Below are positions 18,752 through 25,090 of a stretch of DNA of 60,065 nt, piece after piece. This stretch comes from a virus, in IMG/VR virus record IMGVR_UViG_3300025120_000052, positions 1-60,065 of that record; one strand, given 5' to 3'. The notes under the pieces are model-generated. The model saw only the letters and a list, made by a program, of their open reading frames with translations. It did no database searches and was not told the origin of the DNA. Position numbers and translations under genes: made by a program. The number at the start of each line of letters is the position of its first letter. Positions within the stretch are counted from its first letter, which is position 1.

Positions 18752-19163
18752 CGGGTTGGAAGTGAAAGTCAATGTCATTAACCAACGTGTCTACTGCTTC
18801 AGAGATTTCTCTCTTGGCTTGCAGGGCGTCATCACATTGAGCACGCCAACCCATGTTGGGTAGAACAATGCGCGTCATGATGTCGCTCACTATCCAACGT
18901 CGGATGGTTGAGAACGGGTGAGGAATCTCAAACGTGGGACGCTCTCGGAGAGAGAGCCTTGATACAGGAGCGTCACCTCCTTCCTCGTTAGTGGAATCGG
19001 AACCTTCCATCTTTGAAACAAGTCGCTGATACTTAGCGACCTTCTGCTCGTACTTCAAACCAATGAAGTCGCTGTATCCAAAGCGAACGTTCTTGTTGGC
19101 GAAGTTGCCTGCGTAAATCGCAGTGAACTCTTTTACCCTTTCGGGTGTCCATGTAAAATCCAT
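18744..19163 (-). CDS. Hypothetical protein
   Basis: 139 residues beginning MDFTWTPERVKEF, a helical protein with a conserved-looking DFIGLKYEQKVAKY segment near 30-45. Not recognised. A dispersed palindrome ends 14 bases before its start codon, so its translation may be governed by that hairpin. Confidence 0.65.
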   Translation of the reverse strand: MDFTWTPERVKEFTAIYAGNFANKNVRFGYSDFIGLKYEQKVAKYQRLVSKMEGSDSTNEEGGDAPVSRLSLRERPTFEIPHPFSTIRRWIVSDIMTRIVLPNMGWRAQCDDALQAKREISEAVDTLVNDIDFHFQPDD

Positions 19164-19177
19164 TTGATTAGAATTGT

Positions 19178-19193
19178 GAGAGTTTGAACTCTC
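19178..19193 (-). repeat. Dispersed palindrome, copy 6
   Basis: Perfect copy (minus sense GAGAGTTCAAACTCTC, flanks C...ACAAT) in the 32-base gap between the amidotransferase fusion gene and the gene starting at 19163, 14 bases from that start codon. Confidence 0.93.
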
Positions 19194-19195
19194 GA

Positions 19196-20266
19196 TTAAA
19201 AATTAAACCTAAGAACTTCCTCTTCAGTGAACTCACCTCCGCATCCCGTACAACTGTACGTTCCGCTTGGGTATTCTTCAGCAACGAGGTCGTTGTAGCA
19301 CTCAACACAAAAGGGTGAATTGTTTTCCTTCAGTTCGGGCCATTTCTCTTCTTCGAGGTCATCCCAAAGCAAGGACTGATTGCACTCAGGTACAGGCGCA
19401 ACGATTACTCGTTTCTTTGGGACAATGCCAAAGGACTTATGGAACTTTGCGCTAGGCAGGTGCTCGGTGTCGTTGAAGTAAATCCAACAGTTGATAAGCC
19501 TGCCGTCCTTCATCTTGATAGGCACTTGAGTTCTGCGATACCATTGAGGATGCCCTTCGAGTAGGTCAAGGTCTTTGAACGTAGCATCGGTAACCTTGAA
19601 CACATCCACCTCTACGTTGTGACCAATACCCTTCTTAGACAAGAGGTAAGGCAGGCCGTTGATGATTAGTGGATACTTGTCTTGGGTAACTCCCGCGCCT
19701 ACAAACTTCTCGCGTCTGAGATAGTTCATGTAGTTGCCATGACCACGCTTCAACGTGCCGTACACAGCAACGACGTTGTCCATGAGAACGTTGGCTTTGG
19801 AATACCAAATGCCATCACGCTTGATGTACAGGTCACGATTGTAAATCTGAAAGGACTTGTCTCTCGTGTTGATGCTGACGAACCGTGAGTCATGCTGTTC
19901 CAACTCGGCCTTCCATTGACTGCGAGGCATAGAGCCTAGCTTCTCAGCCAACACCTTGCTGTCGCACTTCTCCTTTGTACCGATGCCCTTGATTGTTCCG
20001 TTCTGCATGAGTAACTCATGGCTCTGCTCACCACATATGAATGGGTGAGTGTTAGCCCTGCCTACCGCACCTACGGTGGCATACCTGAAGTGAGCGATGA
20101 ACGGACGTTCGGTTAGTAGTTGCTCGTAATCCTCTGACTCATGGTATGTTGTCTCGAATGTGTCGAGGAATGTAATACCCAACCCGTGAGGGTTGATGCG
20201 AGCGGAGTTTTCCAACACCTCACGAGATATGGTGTTGGCCTTTTGTTTAATGATAATCACACACAT
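19196..20266 (-). CDS. Class II glutamine amidotransferase-GGCT (AIG2-like)-zinc ribbon fusion
   Basis: 356 residues in three parts. Residues 1-150: class II glutamine amidotransferase (Ntn hydrolase) starting MCVIIIK, with Cys2 as the expected N-terminal nucleophile after Met removal, and the family motif HFRYATVGAVGRANTHPF (59-76). Residues 165-290: gamma-glutamylcyclotransferase fold with YGTLKRGHGNY (169-179) and the catalytic Glu in DLLEGHP (Glu237). Residues 320-345: zinc ribbon, Cys320/323 and Cys339/342. The first part would release ammonia from glutamine; the GGCT part would handle gamma-glutamyl amides. These families are known to travel with amidoligases, and one lies at 22741. The substrate is unknown. 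The leader holds a promoter and a palindrome 19 bases before the ATG. Confidence 0.87.
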   Translation of the reverse strand: MCVIIIKQKANTISREVLENSARINPHGLGITFLDTFETTYHESEDYEQLLTERPFIAHFRYATVGAVGRANTHPFICGEQSHELLMQNGTIKGIGTKEKCDSKVLAEKLGSMPRSQWKAELEQHDSRFVSINTRDKSFQIYNRDLYIKRDGIWYSKANVLMDNVVAVYGTLKRGHGNYMNYLRREKFVGAGVTQDKYPLIINGLPYLLSKKGIGHNVEVDVFKVTDATFKDLDLLEGHPQWYRRTQVPIKMKDGRLINCWIYFNDTEHLPSAKFHKSFGIVPKKRVIVAPVPECNQSLLWDDLEEEKWPELKENNSPFCVECYNDLVAEEYPSGTYSCTGCGGEFTEEEVLRFNF

Positions 20267-20285
20267 GATGATTGGATTTGATTGT

Positions 20286-20301
20286 GAGAGTTTGAACTCT
20301 C
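20286..20301 (-). repeat. Dispersed palindrome, copy 7
   Basis: Perfect copy (minus sense GAGAGTTCAAACTCTC). It is in the 5' leader of the amidotransferase fusion, about 10 bases after the expected transcription start and 19 bases before the ATG at 20266, followed by ACAATCAAATCCAATCATC. Confidence 0.93.
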
Positions 20302-20316
20302 GGATTAATTACAGTA

Positions 20317-20348
20317 CAAATATAGTACATCTTTTGTCTCTATCCAAA
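20317..20348 (-). promoter_or_regulatory. Bacteroidota-type promoter of the amidotransferase fusion
   Basis: Minus strand TTTG (20348-20345), exactly 20 bases, TATATTTG (20324-20317): a full match to the Bacteroidota sigma-ABfr consensus. The start of transcription should be near 20311, putting the palindrome at the beginning of the mRNA. Confidence 0.82.
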
Positions 20349-20355
20349 TTTATTT

Positions 20356-21522
20356 TCAAGAGATTTTTTGCTTGACCTCAGTGAGCCTTGCTCGTGTGAT
20401 GCGTTCAGCCTTGATTGCATCATCAACTTGAAGTGCAAGTTCTCGCACCTTGTCCTTGGCTTCGGCCAACCTCTTACTCACACCCTGAAGAGAGTTGTGT
20501 TGTGTTTTGTGGTCGTGATGAGCATTAGCAAACTCCTGTGCTAAATGGTATGGTAACGGACGTGGGCTGATGACCTGTTGAGTTTGAACTATCTCAAGCC
20601 CATGTTGGCCAAGCATATTGTGGTCATGGTTCTCGATTCGTAACGCTGTGTATTGCGGTGATTCATACACGTCATACAAATGTGGTTCGATTGGGTTTGT
20701 CATAGCGTTAATCGCATAGAAGTGAACGACCGATGCGGGGATGTTGTAACACTGATGAGATTGCTTCCAACGCTCTTCGTACTCTCCACCTTGACGTTGC
20801 TCTAGGGTCAGCTTCTCTCGACAGGTGGTGAGCCTTGCTTGCAGTTCTTCTTTCATCTCAAACCTCGCATCCACTAAAGTGTCGAAGATTGCCATGAAAC
20901 ATCCATGCCCCTTGCGAGTGGCATCAGGTGCGTATAAACCCCAACCTCCTGTGTCGTTCTTCTCTATCCGAAGTCCGCGTAAGAAATTGGTTGGAACTGC
21001 GTGGCTCTCTGCGATTGAGACCTTCAGTTCGCGCATCAATTCAGAGTCAGGCATAATCAATAAACTCTTGTCTTCTGCTTTGCCAAAGAACTGTGAACGC
21101 TTGAATGATTTTCGGGTAGCATCTATCTGCCGAGAAACTAAGCTAAGGCTTCGGTTTACGCACTGCCTTAGTCTGTTTTCATAAGTCTTCAAAGCCTCTA
21201 ACTTCTCTTGCTGTTCAGGGTCGTCGCTGTACGTATAAAAGATTGCACGCTCATCGTCTTCCTTGCCCATCTCTTCCTGCAGTTTCACTCGCATCTCGTG
21301 AAAGGGTAAGGTTGCTACGCTTGCCACTTTGCTTGCAAGCAGGGCCGCTGTCTCTTCGTTGCTGATGAGACCAAACTCACCACCCCATTGTTTGAGTGGT
21401 CTGTGTGTGTTTCCATACTTTGCGATGAGGTATTGCTCAAGCTGTTCGCTTGGGCTTCCAAGTTCATATCCTCCTCTATGACTGAGGCTTGGAAAGTGAT
21501 TCTTAACTAGTTCGATGTTCAT
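20356..21522 (-). CDS. Hypothetical protein of the accessory block
   Basis: 388 residues, not recognised. Mixed structure: N-terminal 70 residues with HRGGYELGSPSEQ; two helical Lys/Glu/Arg-rich parts (about 95-150 and 225-260); a middle beta part (GGWGLYAPDATRKG); and a C-terminal coiled coil (about 330-385). No catalytic motif I can name. It lies between a 50-residue gene and the promoter of the amidotransferase fusion. Confidence 0.7.
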   Translation of the reverse strand: MNIELVKNHFPSLSHRGGYELGSPSEQLEQYLIAKYGNTHRPLKQWGGEFGLISNEETAALLASKVASVATLPFHEMRVKLQEEMGKEDDERAIFYTYSDDPEQQEKLEALKTYENRLRQCVNRSLSLVSRQIDATRKSFKRSQFFGKAEDKSLLIMPDSELMRELKVSIAESHAVPTNFLRGLRIEKNDTGGWGLYAPDATRKGHGCFMAIFDTLVDARFEMKEELQARLTTCREKLTLEQRQGGEYEERWKQSHQCYNIPASVVHFYAINAMTNPIEPHLYDVYESPQYTALRIENHDHNMLGQHGLEIVQTQQVISPRPLPYHLAQEFANAHHDHKTQHNSLQGVSKRLAEAKDKVRELALQVDDAIKAERITRARLTEVKQKIS

Positions 21523-21671
21523 GATTCTATGATTTTTGAATTGAGATTATCGTGTATGATTCCGTGCTCTGCTGATACAACCCACAGCTTAGCTGTTTCA
21601 ATACACTTCGTGTGTAACGTTTCGTTGGGTTGTTCTCCCCCGTGGTATAGGTGAACCGTGTATCTGCTCAT
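21519..21671 (-). CDS. Small hypothetical protein
   Basis: A 50-residue frame (MSRYTVHLYHGGEQPNETLH...) that joins its neighbours by ATGA overlaps at both ends: its ATG (21671) overlaps the upstream stop and its TGA overlaps the next ATG (21522). Such double coupling is good support for a real gene. Function unknown. Confidence 0.72.
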   Translation of the reverse strand: MSRYTVHLYHGGEQPNETLHTKCIETAKLWVVSAEHGIIHDNLNSKIIES

Positions 21672-21952
21672 GATTGTGAGACTAAGTCGGTGCTGAAGTC
21701 CTTTGAGCCGATAGTGTATCCGCCCATCGCATCGTGCAGTAGCACTGCTTTAGGTTCGATGCCGACCTGCTTGAGGTGAGCGAGTGCTTGACGAAGGATG
21801 TCACCAATCTCGTAGTCATACGAGAGGAAGACTCGCTTGTTGTTTCGCATATCCTTGACGCGAACACGCGCACCTCTGTGGTTTGTGGGGCCGAAGAACT
21901 CTACGTGAAAGGCACGCAGTCTGTCGTACTCCATTGATTCCATGATAGTCAT
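21668..21952 (-). CDS. Hypothetical protein
   Basis: 94 residues from MTIMESMEYD; the ATG at 22000 would overlap the small membrane gene upstream. Alpha/beta with a basic middle (HRGARVRVKDMRNNKRVFLSY would fit a nucleic-acid or small-ligand surface). Not recognised. Confidence 0.62.
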   Translation of the reverse strand: MTIMESMEYDRLRAFHVEFFGPTNHRGARVRVKDMRNNKRVFLSYDYEIGDILRQALAHLKQVGIEPKAVLLHDAMGGYTIGSKDFSTDLVSQS

Positions 21953-21959
21953 GATGAAT

Positions 21960-22076
21960 TTATTTTGATTCGAGTAAAGCGAGTTGATAGTCCATCTCAC
22001 CTACCACTGCCCAAAGGGCAATGAATAGGATGAATCCGATGGTGATTTTGATGGCCTGCTTGGTATCTGTGCTCAT
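21960..22076 (-). CDS. Tiny single-span membrane protein
   Basis: 38 residues from the ATG at 22076: MSTDTKQAIK, a transmembrane helix (ITIGFILFIALWAVVG), and a short acidic tail. The start is chosen because a dispersed palindrome (22092-22107) ends 15 bases before it, the spacing seen at other genes, and because the longer frame upstream is antisense-like. Function unknown. Confidence 0.6.
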   Translation of the reverse strand: MSTDTKQAIKITIGFILFIALWAVVGEMDYQLALLESK

Positions 22077-22080
22077 GGCC

Positions 22081-22263
22081 TTACGAGTTGTGAGAGTTTG
22101 AACTCTCGTTTTCACTTGCCCTCCGCTTGAAGTAGGCAAGCGATTCACTACAGCGTTCTTCGCTGTAGCGTGCGCTATCTCCGAGGATAAGAGCGCGGCC
22201 AAGTTGTTCAGTCCAAAAGGTAATCTTGCCTGCGTAGTTGTCGTTGATTCTGTTACGTCGCAT
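22081..22263 (-). CDS. Small basic hypothetical protein
   Basis: 60 residues from MRRNRINDNYAGK. The start is set by the promoter at 22310-22341: the in-frame ATG at 22353 lies upstream of it and cannot be used from that transcript. The last residues (NESSNSHNS) are encoded by a dispersed palindrome. Not recognised. Confidence 0.58.
   Translation of the reverse strand: MRRNRINDNYAGKITFWTEQLGRALILGDSARYSEERCSESLAYFKRRASENESSNSHNS
22092..22107 (-). repeat. Dispersed palindrome, copy 8
   Basis: Perfect copy (minus sense GAGAGTTCAAACTCTC) forming the end of the gene at 22081-22263 and lying 15 bases before the start of the tiny membrane gene at 22076. Confidence 0.92.
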
Positions 22264-22309
22264 GAGAGAGAGTGTTGTGGTCAGAGCGACATTGCCCCTT
22301 CCGTTTGTG

Positions 22310-22341
22310 TAAAGATAGTACAATACTTGTCTAATTCCAAA
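22310..22341 (-). promoter_or_regulatory. Bacteroidota-type promoter
   Basis: Minus strand TTTG (22341-22338), 20 bases, TATCTTTA (22317-22310). It lies between the 48-residue gene (ends 22375) and the gene starting at 22263, with a leader of about 40 bases. Confidence 0.72.
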
Positions 22342-22374
22342 TGTAATGTACAAAAAGTTATTAACAATCGTTTG

Positions 22375-22521
22375 TTAATCGTTGATGAATAGTTCATCCA
22401 AGTTGTAACCCTTCGTCCGCTTGATGTAAGCGATGAAGTTGTCGATGTGCCTGCGGTCTTTGAACTCGCGAGTAACATACCAAGAGCGTCCGCCTGTGTA
22501 GAATGAGATTGTAGCTTTCAT
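22375..22521 (-). CDS. Small hypothetical protein
   Basis: 48 residues (MKATISFYTGGRSWYVTREF, ending LDELFIND). Clean alpha/beta pattern with a leader CCTAAATCAATCAAC before the ATG, as in other genes here. It follows the tiny membrane gene at 22532 by 10 bases. Not recognised. Confidence 0.65.
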   Translation of the reverse strand: MKATISFYTGGRSWYVTREFKDRRHIDNFIAYIKRTKGYNLDELFIND

Positions 22522-22531
22522 GTTGATTGAT

Positions 22532-22636
22532 TTAGGATACGAGATAGGTTAAGACGAGCAATGTGGTAGTGGCGATACGGAAAACCCACTTGACTTGTGA
22601 TTCGATATTGTTCATGACGTTTCGATGGTAGGCCAT
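22532..22636 (-). CDS. Tiny membrane protein behind a hammerhead leader
   Basis: 34 residues from the ATG at 22636 (MAYHRNVMNNIESQVK, then the hydrophobic helix VFRIATTTLLVLTYLV). Its start codon lies 17 bases after the 3' end of a hammerhead ribozyme, which argues against the longer frame starting at 22747. Single-span membrane peptide of unknown role. Confidence 0.5.
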   Translation of the reverse strand: MAYHRNVMNNIESQVKWVFRIATTTLLVLTYLVS

Positions 22637-22653
22637 CACCCGTTTGTTGGTTT

Positions 22654-22707
22654 GCTGTTTCGACTCTTTTGAGTCATCATCAGGAGCGATACACATCGCC
22701 CGACAGC
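22654..22707 (-). ncRNA. Hammerhead ribozyme, type III (copy downstream of the amidoligase)
   Basis: Read on the minus strand from 22707: stem III 5' strand GCUGU; cleavage-site C (after 22702); stem I GGGCGAU, loop GUGU, AUCGCUC; core CUGAUGA; one extra U; stem II GACUC, loop AAAA, GAGUC; core GAA with A15.1; stem III 3' strand ACAGC ending at 22654. All invariant core residues (CUGANGA, GAAA, GUC at the cleavage site) are present. The extra U between A9 and stem II is unusual, though natural hammerheads with an insertion there are known. Predicted cut: between 22702 and 22701. A dispersed palindrome lies 5 bases 5' of it, a start codon 17 bases 3'. Confidence 0.87.
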
Positions 22708-22712
22708 GGGAC

Positions 22713-22728
22713 GAGAGTTTGAACTCTC
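22713..22728 (-). repeat. Dispersed palindrome, copy 9 (in front of hammerhead)
   Basis: Perfect copy with an extra C-G pair (minus sense CGAGAGTTCAAACTCTCG), 12 bases after the amidoligase stop and 5 bases before the hammerhead. Confidence 0.93.
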
Positions 22729-22740
22729 GCCCCATCCCAC

Positions 22741-23757
22741 TCACCAACGAGGAAGGGAGACTCGCCCGTAGTGCTGTGGGTCTCGGCTCGCGGCCTCAGT
22801 CACCTCAGCCATCCTCCGTCGAGCACATCGTGTGTGCGCGTCAGGGAAGAGGTTGCCGTGGCGGTCAATCCAAGGCATCACCTCAGCGTTGACCTTGCCC
22901 GTTGCGATGAACTTGTCGAAGGACTTGCTCAACTCAATCACCATCGATGCCTTGTTCGTATCAGGCTCGTACATGGCGTTGATGATTGGAGTGAAGCGTC
23001 TGCGAACTTGAGCAGGAGTCTGACCTTTGACTGCTCCGTCAACCAAAACGTACATCAGGTCGTAGCGTAATCGCATCTGACGAACTGAAGTGATGCGAGA
23101 TGGGATGCGGAACTCAACTGCGTTGTCCATCACCTTCGCTACGCTGTACTTGCCTCCCCAACCTGAGCGTCCTGCTCGGCCAAACATCTCACCACGTTGC
23201 TCGTAAGGAAGCATCGTGATGTTGTTGCCTACGTAGTGATTGCTGATGCGGCCTCGGAACAAGGCTAGGATGATTCCGCAGTGGTTGCGCATCGCGGCCA
23301 TCAATTCCTGTCCGCTCATGCCTTCAACCGAGATTGTCATGTGGCCTCCACAGCTTGAGTTGCTTGGGCTGTAGCTGTCATCAATCACGCGCTCGGCTTG
23401 GTGCATCATGTCGTACACCTTGGTGCGCCATGCACACGCAGGTAGCAAAGGCAAGATGTTGGTAACGGCCTCGTAGCCACATGACGAGTCTCGCTCGAAT
23501 CCGCAGAACAACGGATACTCACGAACTGCGCCACGAGCGATTCGAGTCTTCTCAACTTCGAACCCGATGCCGTACTTAGCACCGACTGATGTTGCTGTTT
23601 GCATTTCGAGCGCATTTCGGTCAAGCGGATTGAGACCGATTGCGTCTGTGAGAGATGCTCCCTTGCGGAAATCACGGAAAGCAGGCTTGCTGTGGTATCC
23701 GCTCATTTCGCCCCTTCGAGGAACGTTGTCGTTGGTGTACTGAACTCCTTGTATCAT
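22741..23757 (-). CDS. Amidoligase-like enzyme (ATP-dependent COOH-NH2 ligase, glutamine synthetase-like fold)
   Basis: 338 residues. Motifs of the putative amidoligase family in order: GIGFEVE (63-69), FERDSSCGYE (87-96), SSCGGHMTI (134-142; the Cys-Gly-Gly-His core), and AVEFRIPSR (213-221). Known members are predicted to join a carboxylate to an amine with ATP through the glutamine synthetase-like metal site formed by the Glu/His residues. The C-terminal third is helical. With the amidotransferase-GGCT fusion at 19196 it forms a predicted amide or gamma-glutamyl modification set; the target is unknown. The gene is G+C-richer than the structural genes. Its mRNA has a hammerhead ribozyme just before the start and another just after the stop. 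Confidence 0.78.
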   Translation of the reverse strand: MIQGVQYTNDNVPRRGEMSGYHSKPAFRDFRKGASLTDAIGLNPLDRNALEMQTATSVGAKYGIGFEVEKTRIARGAVREYPLFCGFERDSSCGYEAVTNILPLLPACAWRTKVYDMMHQAERVIDDSYSPSNSSCGGHMTISVEGMSGQELMAAMRNHCGIILALFRGRISNHYVGNNITMLPYEQRGEMFGRAGRSGWGGKYSVAKVMDNAVEFRIPSRITSVRQMRLRYDLMYVLVDGAVKGQTPAQVRRRFTPIINAMYEPDTNKASMVIELSKSFDKFIATGKVNAEVMPWIDRHGNLFPDAHTRCARRRMAEVTEAASRDPQHYGRVSLPRW

Positions 23758-23780
23758 GACCTTGTGTTTTAGTCAGGTTT

Positions 23781-23831
23781 GCTGTTTCGTCCTTTTGGAC
23801 TCGTCAGGCAGAGCACTCACTCTGCGACAGC
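23781..23831 (-). ncRNA. Hammerhead ribozyme, type III (amidoligase 5' leader)
   Basis: Read on the minus strand from 23831: stem III GCUGU; cleavage-site C; stem I GCAGAG, loop UGAGUG, CUCUGC; core CUGACGA; stem II GUCC, loop AAAA, GGAC; core GAA plus A15.1; stem III ACAGC ending at 23781. Every invariant core position fits and all three stems are perfect, in 51 bases. Stem III is the open end, so this is a type III hammerhead. Predicted cut: between 23826 and 23825, leaving a 5'-hydroxyl mRNA that starts with GCAGAG about 70 bases before the amidoligase ATG. A dispersed palindrome lies 6 bases 5'. Confidence 0.93.
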
Positions 23832-23837
23832 GGAAGT

Positions 23838-23853
23838 GAGAGTTTGAACTCTC
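23838..23853 (-). repeat. Dispersed palindrome, copy 10 (in front of hammerhead)
   Basis: Perfect copy in a longer stem (minus sense GTGAGAGTTCAAACTCTCAC), between the stop of the gene at 23868 and the hammerhead in the amidoligase leader. Confidence 0.94.
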
Positions 23854-23867
23854 ACTCCCTTTGTGCC

Positions 23868-24542
23868 TCAGGAGACAAATGCCGCAACTCTCAACTCAAT
23901 GCCTGCGAACGCAGCAAACGCAATGATTGATTCGGCTAGTTCCTCACGGCTGTTGGTCGTATCAACAACTCCGTTCACATCGCAGTTGGCTACGATGTTT
24001 CCGCTCACGGGATGCTTAAAGCGGAACTGACCAAGGTTCGCTGATGCCGTTGGTGTAGCTTCAACCTCAGCCTCTTCGATGGCCTCTTCTATCTCCGCTC
24101 CTGTCTCCTCAACTTCGTCAAGCAAAGCGCGCGACCATTTGTCGAAATGCTGAATGGAACGTGGTGCTTTCTCACCTGCTCCTGCCAACCTAGTCTGCTC
24201 TCGCTTGTACTTGGTGAGCAGTGTTGGATGCTCGTCGATGCGAGTCTGAACTCGGACTAGCAGGTCAGGAGTTGTTCGTGCTCCGTAGCGCAATGCCTTC
24301 TGAACGAACTCGGTCTTGTTCCATGCACTTCCCAAGGCTTCCTCCATCTCAGCCTTGGCGGAGTCTGATGCGAACCAAGCGTATGCGGCTTGAAGATGCT
24401 TGGCCTGTTTGAGGCTTGCTTCGAATGCGGCCTTGCGGCTGTCGGTCTCAGCATCCTGTGCGCTGTGGAGTTGAGAGATGCTTCCTGATTCGAAGCGGAT
24501 TGAAGCGATAAACGCTGTCTCGATTTGCAGTAAATTTTGCAT
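23868..24542 (-). CDS. Hypothetical protein, first gene of the minus-strand block
   Basis: 224 residues, helical and acidic in the middle (EEVEETGAEIEEAIEEAEVE), with a beta-rich end (FRFKHPVSGNIVANCDVNGVVD). Not recognised. It is the most upstream gene of the leftward block and is separated from the amidoligase by the palindrome-hammerhead unit, so the two are probably on one transcript that is cut between them. Codon use is G+C-rich like the amidoligase. Confidence 0.68.
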   Translation of the reverse strand: MQNLLQIETAFIASIRFESGSISQLHSAQDAETDSRKAAFEASLKQAKHLQAAYAWFASDSAKAEMEEALGSAWNKTEFVQKALRYGARTTPDLLVRVQTRIDEHPTLLTKYKREQTRLAGAGEKAPRSIQHFDKWSRALLDEVEETGAEIEEAIEEAEVEATPTASANLGQFRFKHPVSGNIVANCDVNGVVDTTNSREELAESIIAFAAFAGIELRVAAFVS

Positions 24543-24602
24543 AACTTGTTGATTTTGAGCACTTTAGCTCGGTAATTGGCCTTCATTAGTTCGGGCCGTG
24601 GT

Positions 24603-24632
24603 GCAATATACGTCTAAATTCTGTCTATTCAA
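24603..24632 (-). promoter_or_regulatory. Possible leftward promoter
   Basis: Minus strand TTG (24632-24630), 19 bases, TATATTGC (24610-24603). The -7 box is imperfect. The position, about 60 bases before the first minus-strand gene, is right for a promoter. Confidence 0.4.
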
Positions 24633-24778
24633 TGGTCAGAGCACAACTTTCTTTTGCATCCGTCTTCGCTACCTGCGCTCAGCACAGCACGACAGCGATG
24701 GACAGCGAACTGCTCACTGCGGATTGTTAGTCATGCAGGCAGGCAGGCAGATGCTAAGGGAAGGCTCTGCTTCCCTGT

Positions 24779-24794
24779 GAGAGTTCAAACTCTC
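24779..24794 (+). repeat. Dispersed palindrome, copy 11 (GAGAGTTCAAACTCTC)
   Basis: Perfect copy in the noncoding divide, placed between two other hairpins. The plus strand reads TTCAAA in the centre; by the rule seen elsewhere this predicts a rightward transcript here. Confidence 0.92.
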
Positions 24795-25090
24795 TCCGCT
24801 AGGCTAGGCGGAGCAAGGGATGCAGGGAGAGCGCAACCTGAGAGCGCAACCGAACGTCCGACAGACGGACAGCCTACAGCCCTACGTGGACAGGCGATGC
24901 AGGCGGACAGGCCGTCAGGAAAATCGCCAAAAAATCTGCGATGCGGATTTGGGAATGGCAATCGGCTCGAAAAAAAAAATCGGTTTGGTGAGGGGGGTGG
25001 CATGCGCGCGACGGGGGGGAGCCTAAATACTACACACATCTAAAGAAAAATATATGCCTTACCTTAGCGGTGTACTAAAACAGAAACGTT

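Larger units (their letters stand above)
24543..25090. other. Noncoding, structured, G+C-rich divide between leftward and rightward genes
   Basis: About 550 bases without a convincing gene. It separates the leftward block from the rightward genes. It holds a possible leftward promoter (24603-24632), a hairpin GGGAAG-GCTCTG-CTTCCC (about 24759-24776), a dispersed palindrome (24779-24794), a hairpin CTCCGC...GCGGAG just after it, a hairpin GTCCG-ACAGA-CGGAC (about 24856-24870), four GGACAG hexamers (24700, 24867, 24888, 24905) and an A10 run near 24966. Back-to-back hairpins suggest a structured RNA or a replication-control region. The base composition differs sharply from the rest. Confidence 0.6.

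Noticed and set aside
20576-20595. Extra palindrome-like sites at 3863 (GAGTTGAACTCTC) and 20578 (GAGTTTGAACTATCTC)
   Set aside because: Each lacks several conserved positions and lies in coding sequence; treated as chance.
17400-22625. Other GTTTCG (minus GAAAC) sites at 17406, 21609 and 22619 as ribozyme cores
   Set aside because: None has CUGANGA at the needed distance.
24779-24860. Possible third hammerhead after the palindrome in the divide (CCTGAGAGCGCAACCGAAC)
   Set aside because: The core reads CUGAGAG instead of CUGANGA and no GUC/GAAA stem III can be formed.
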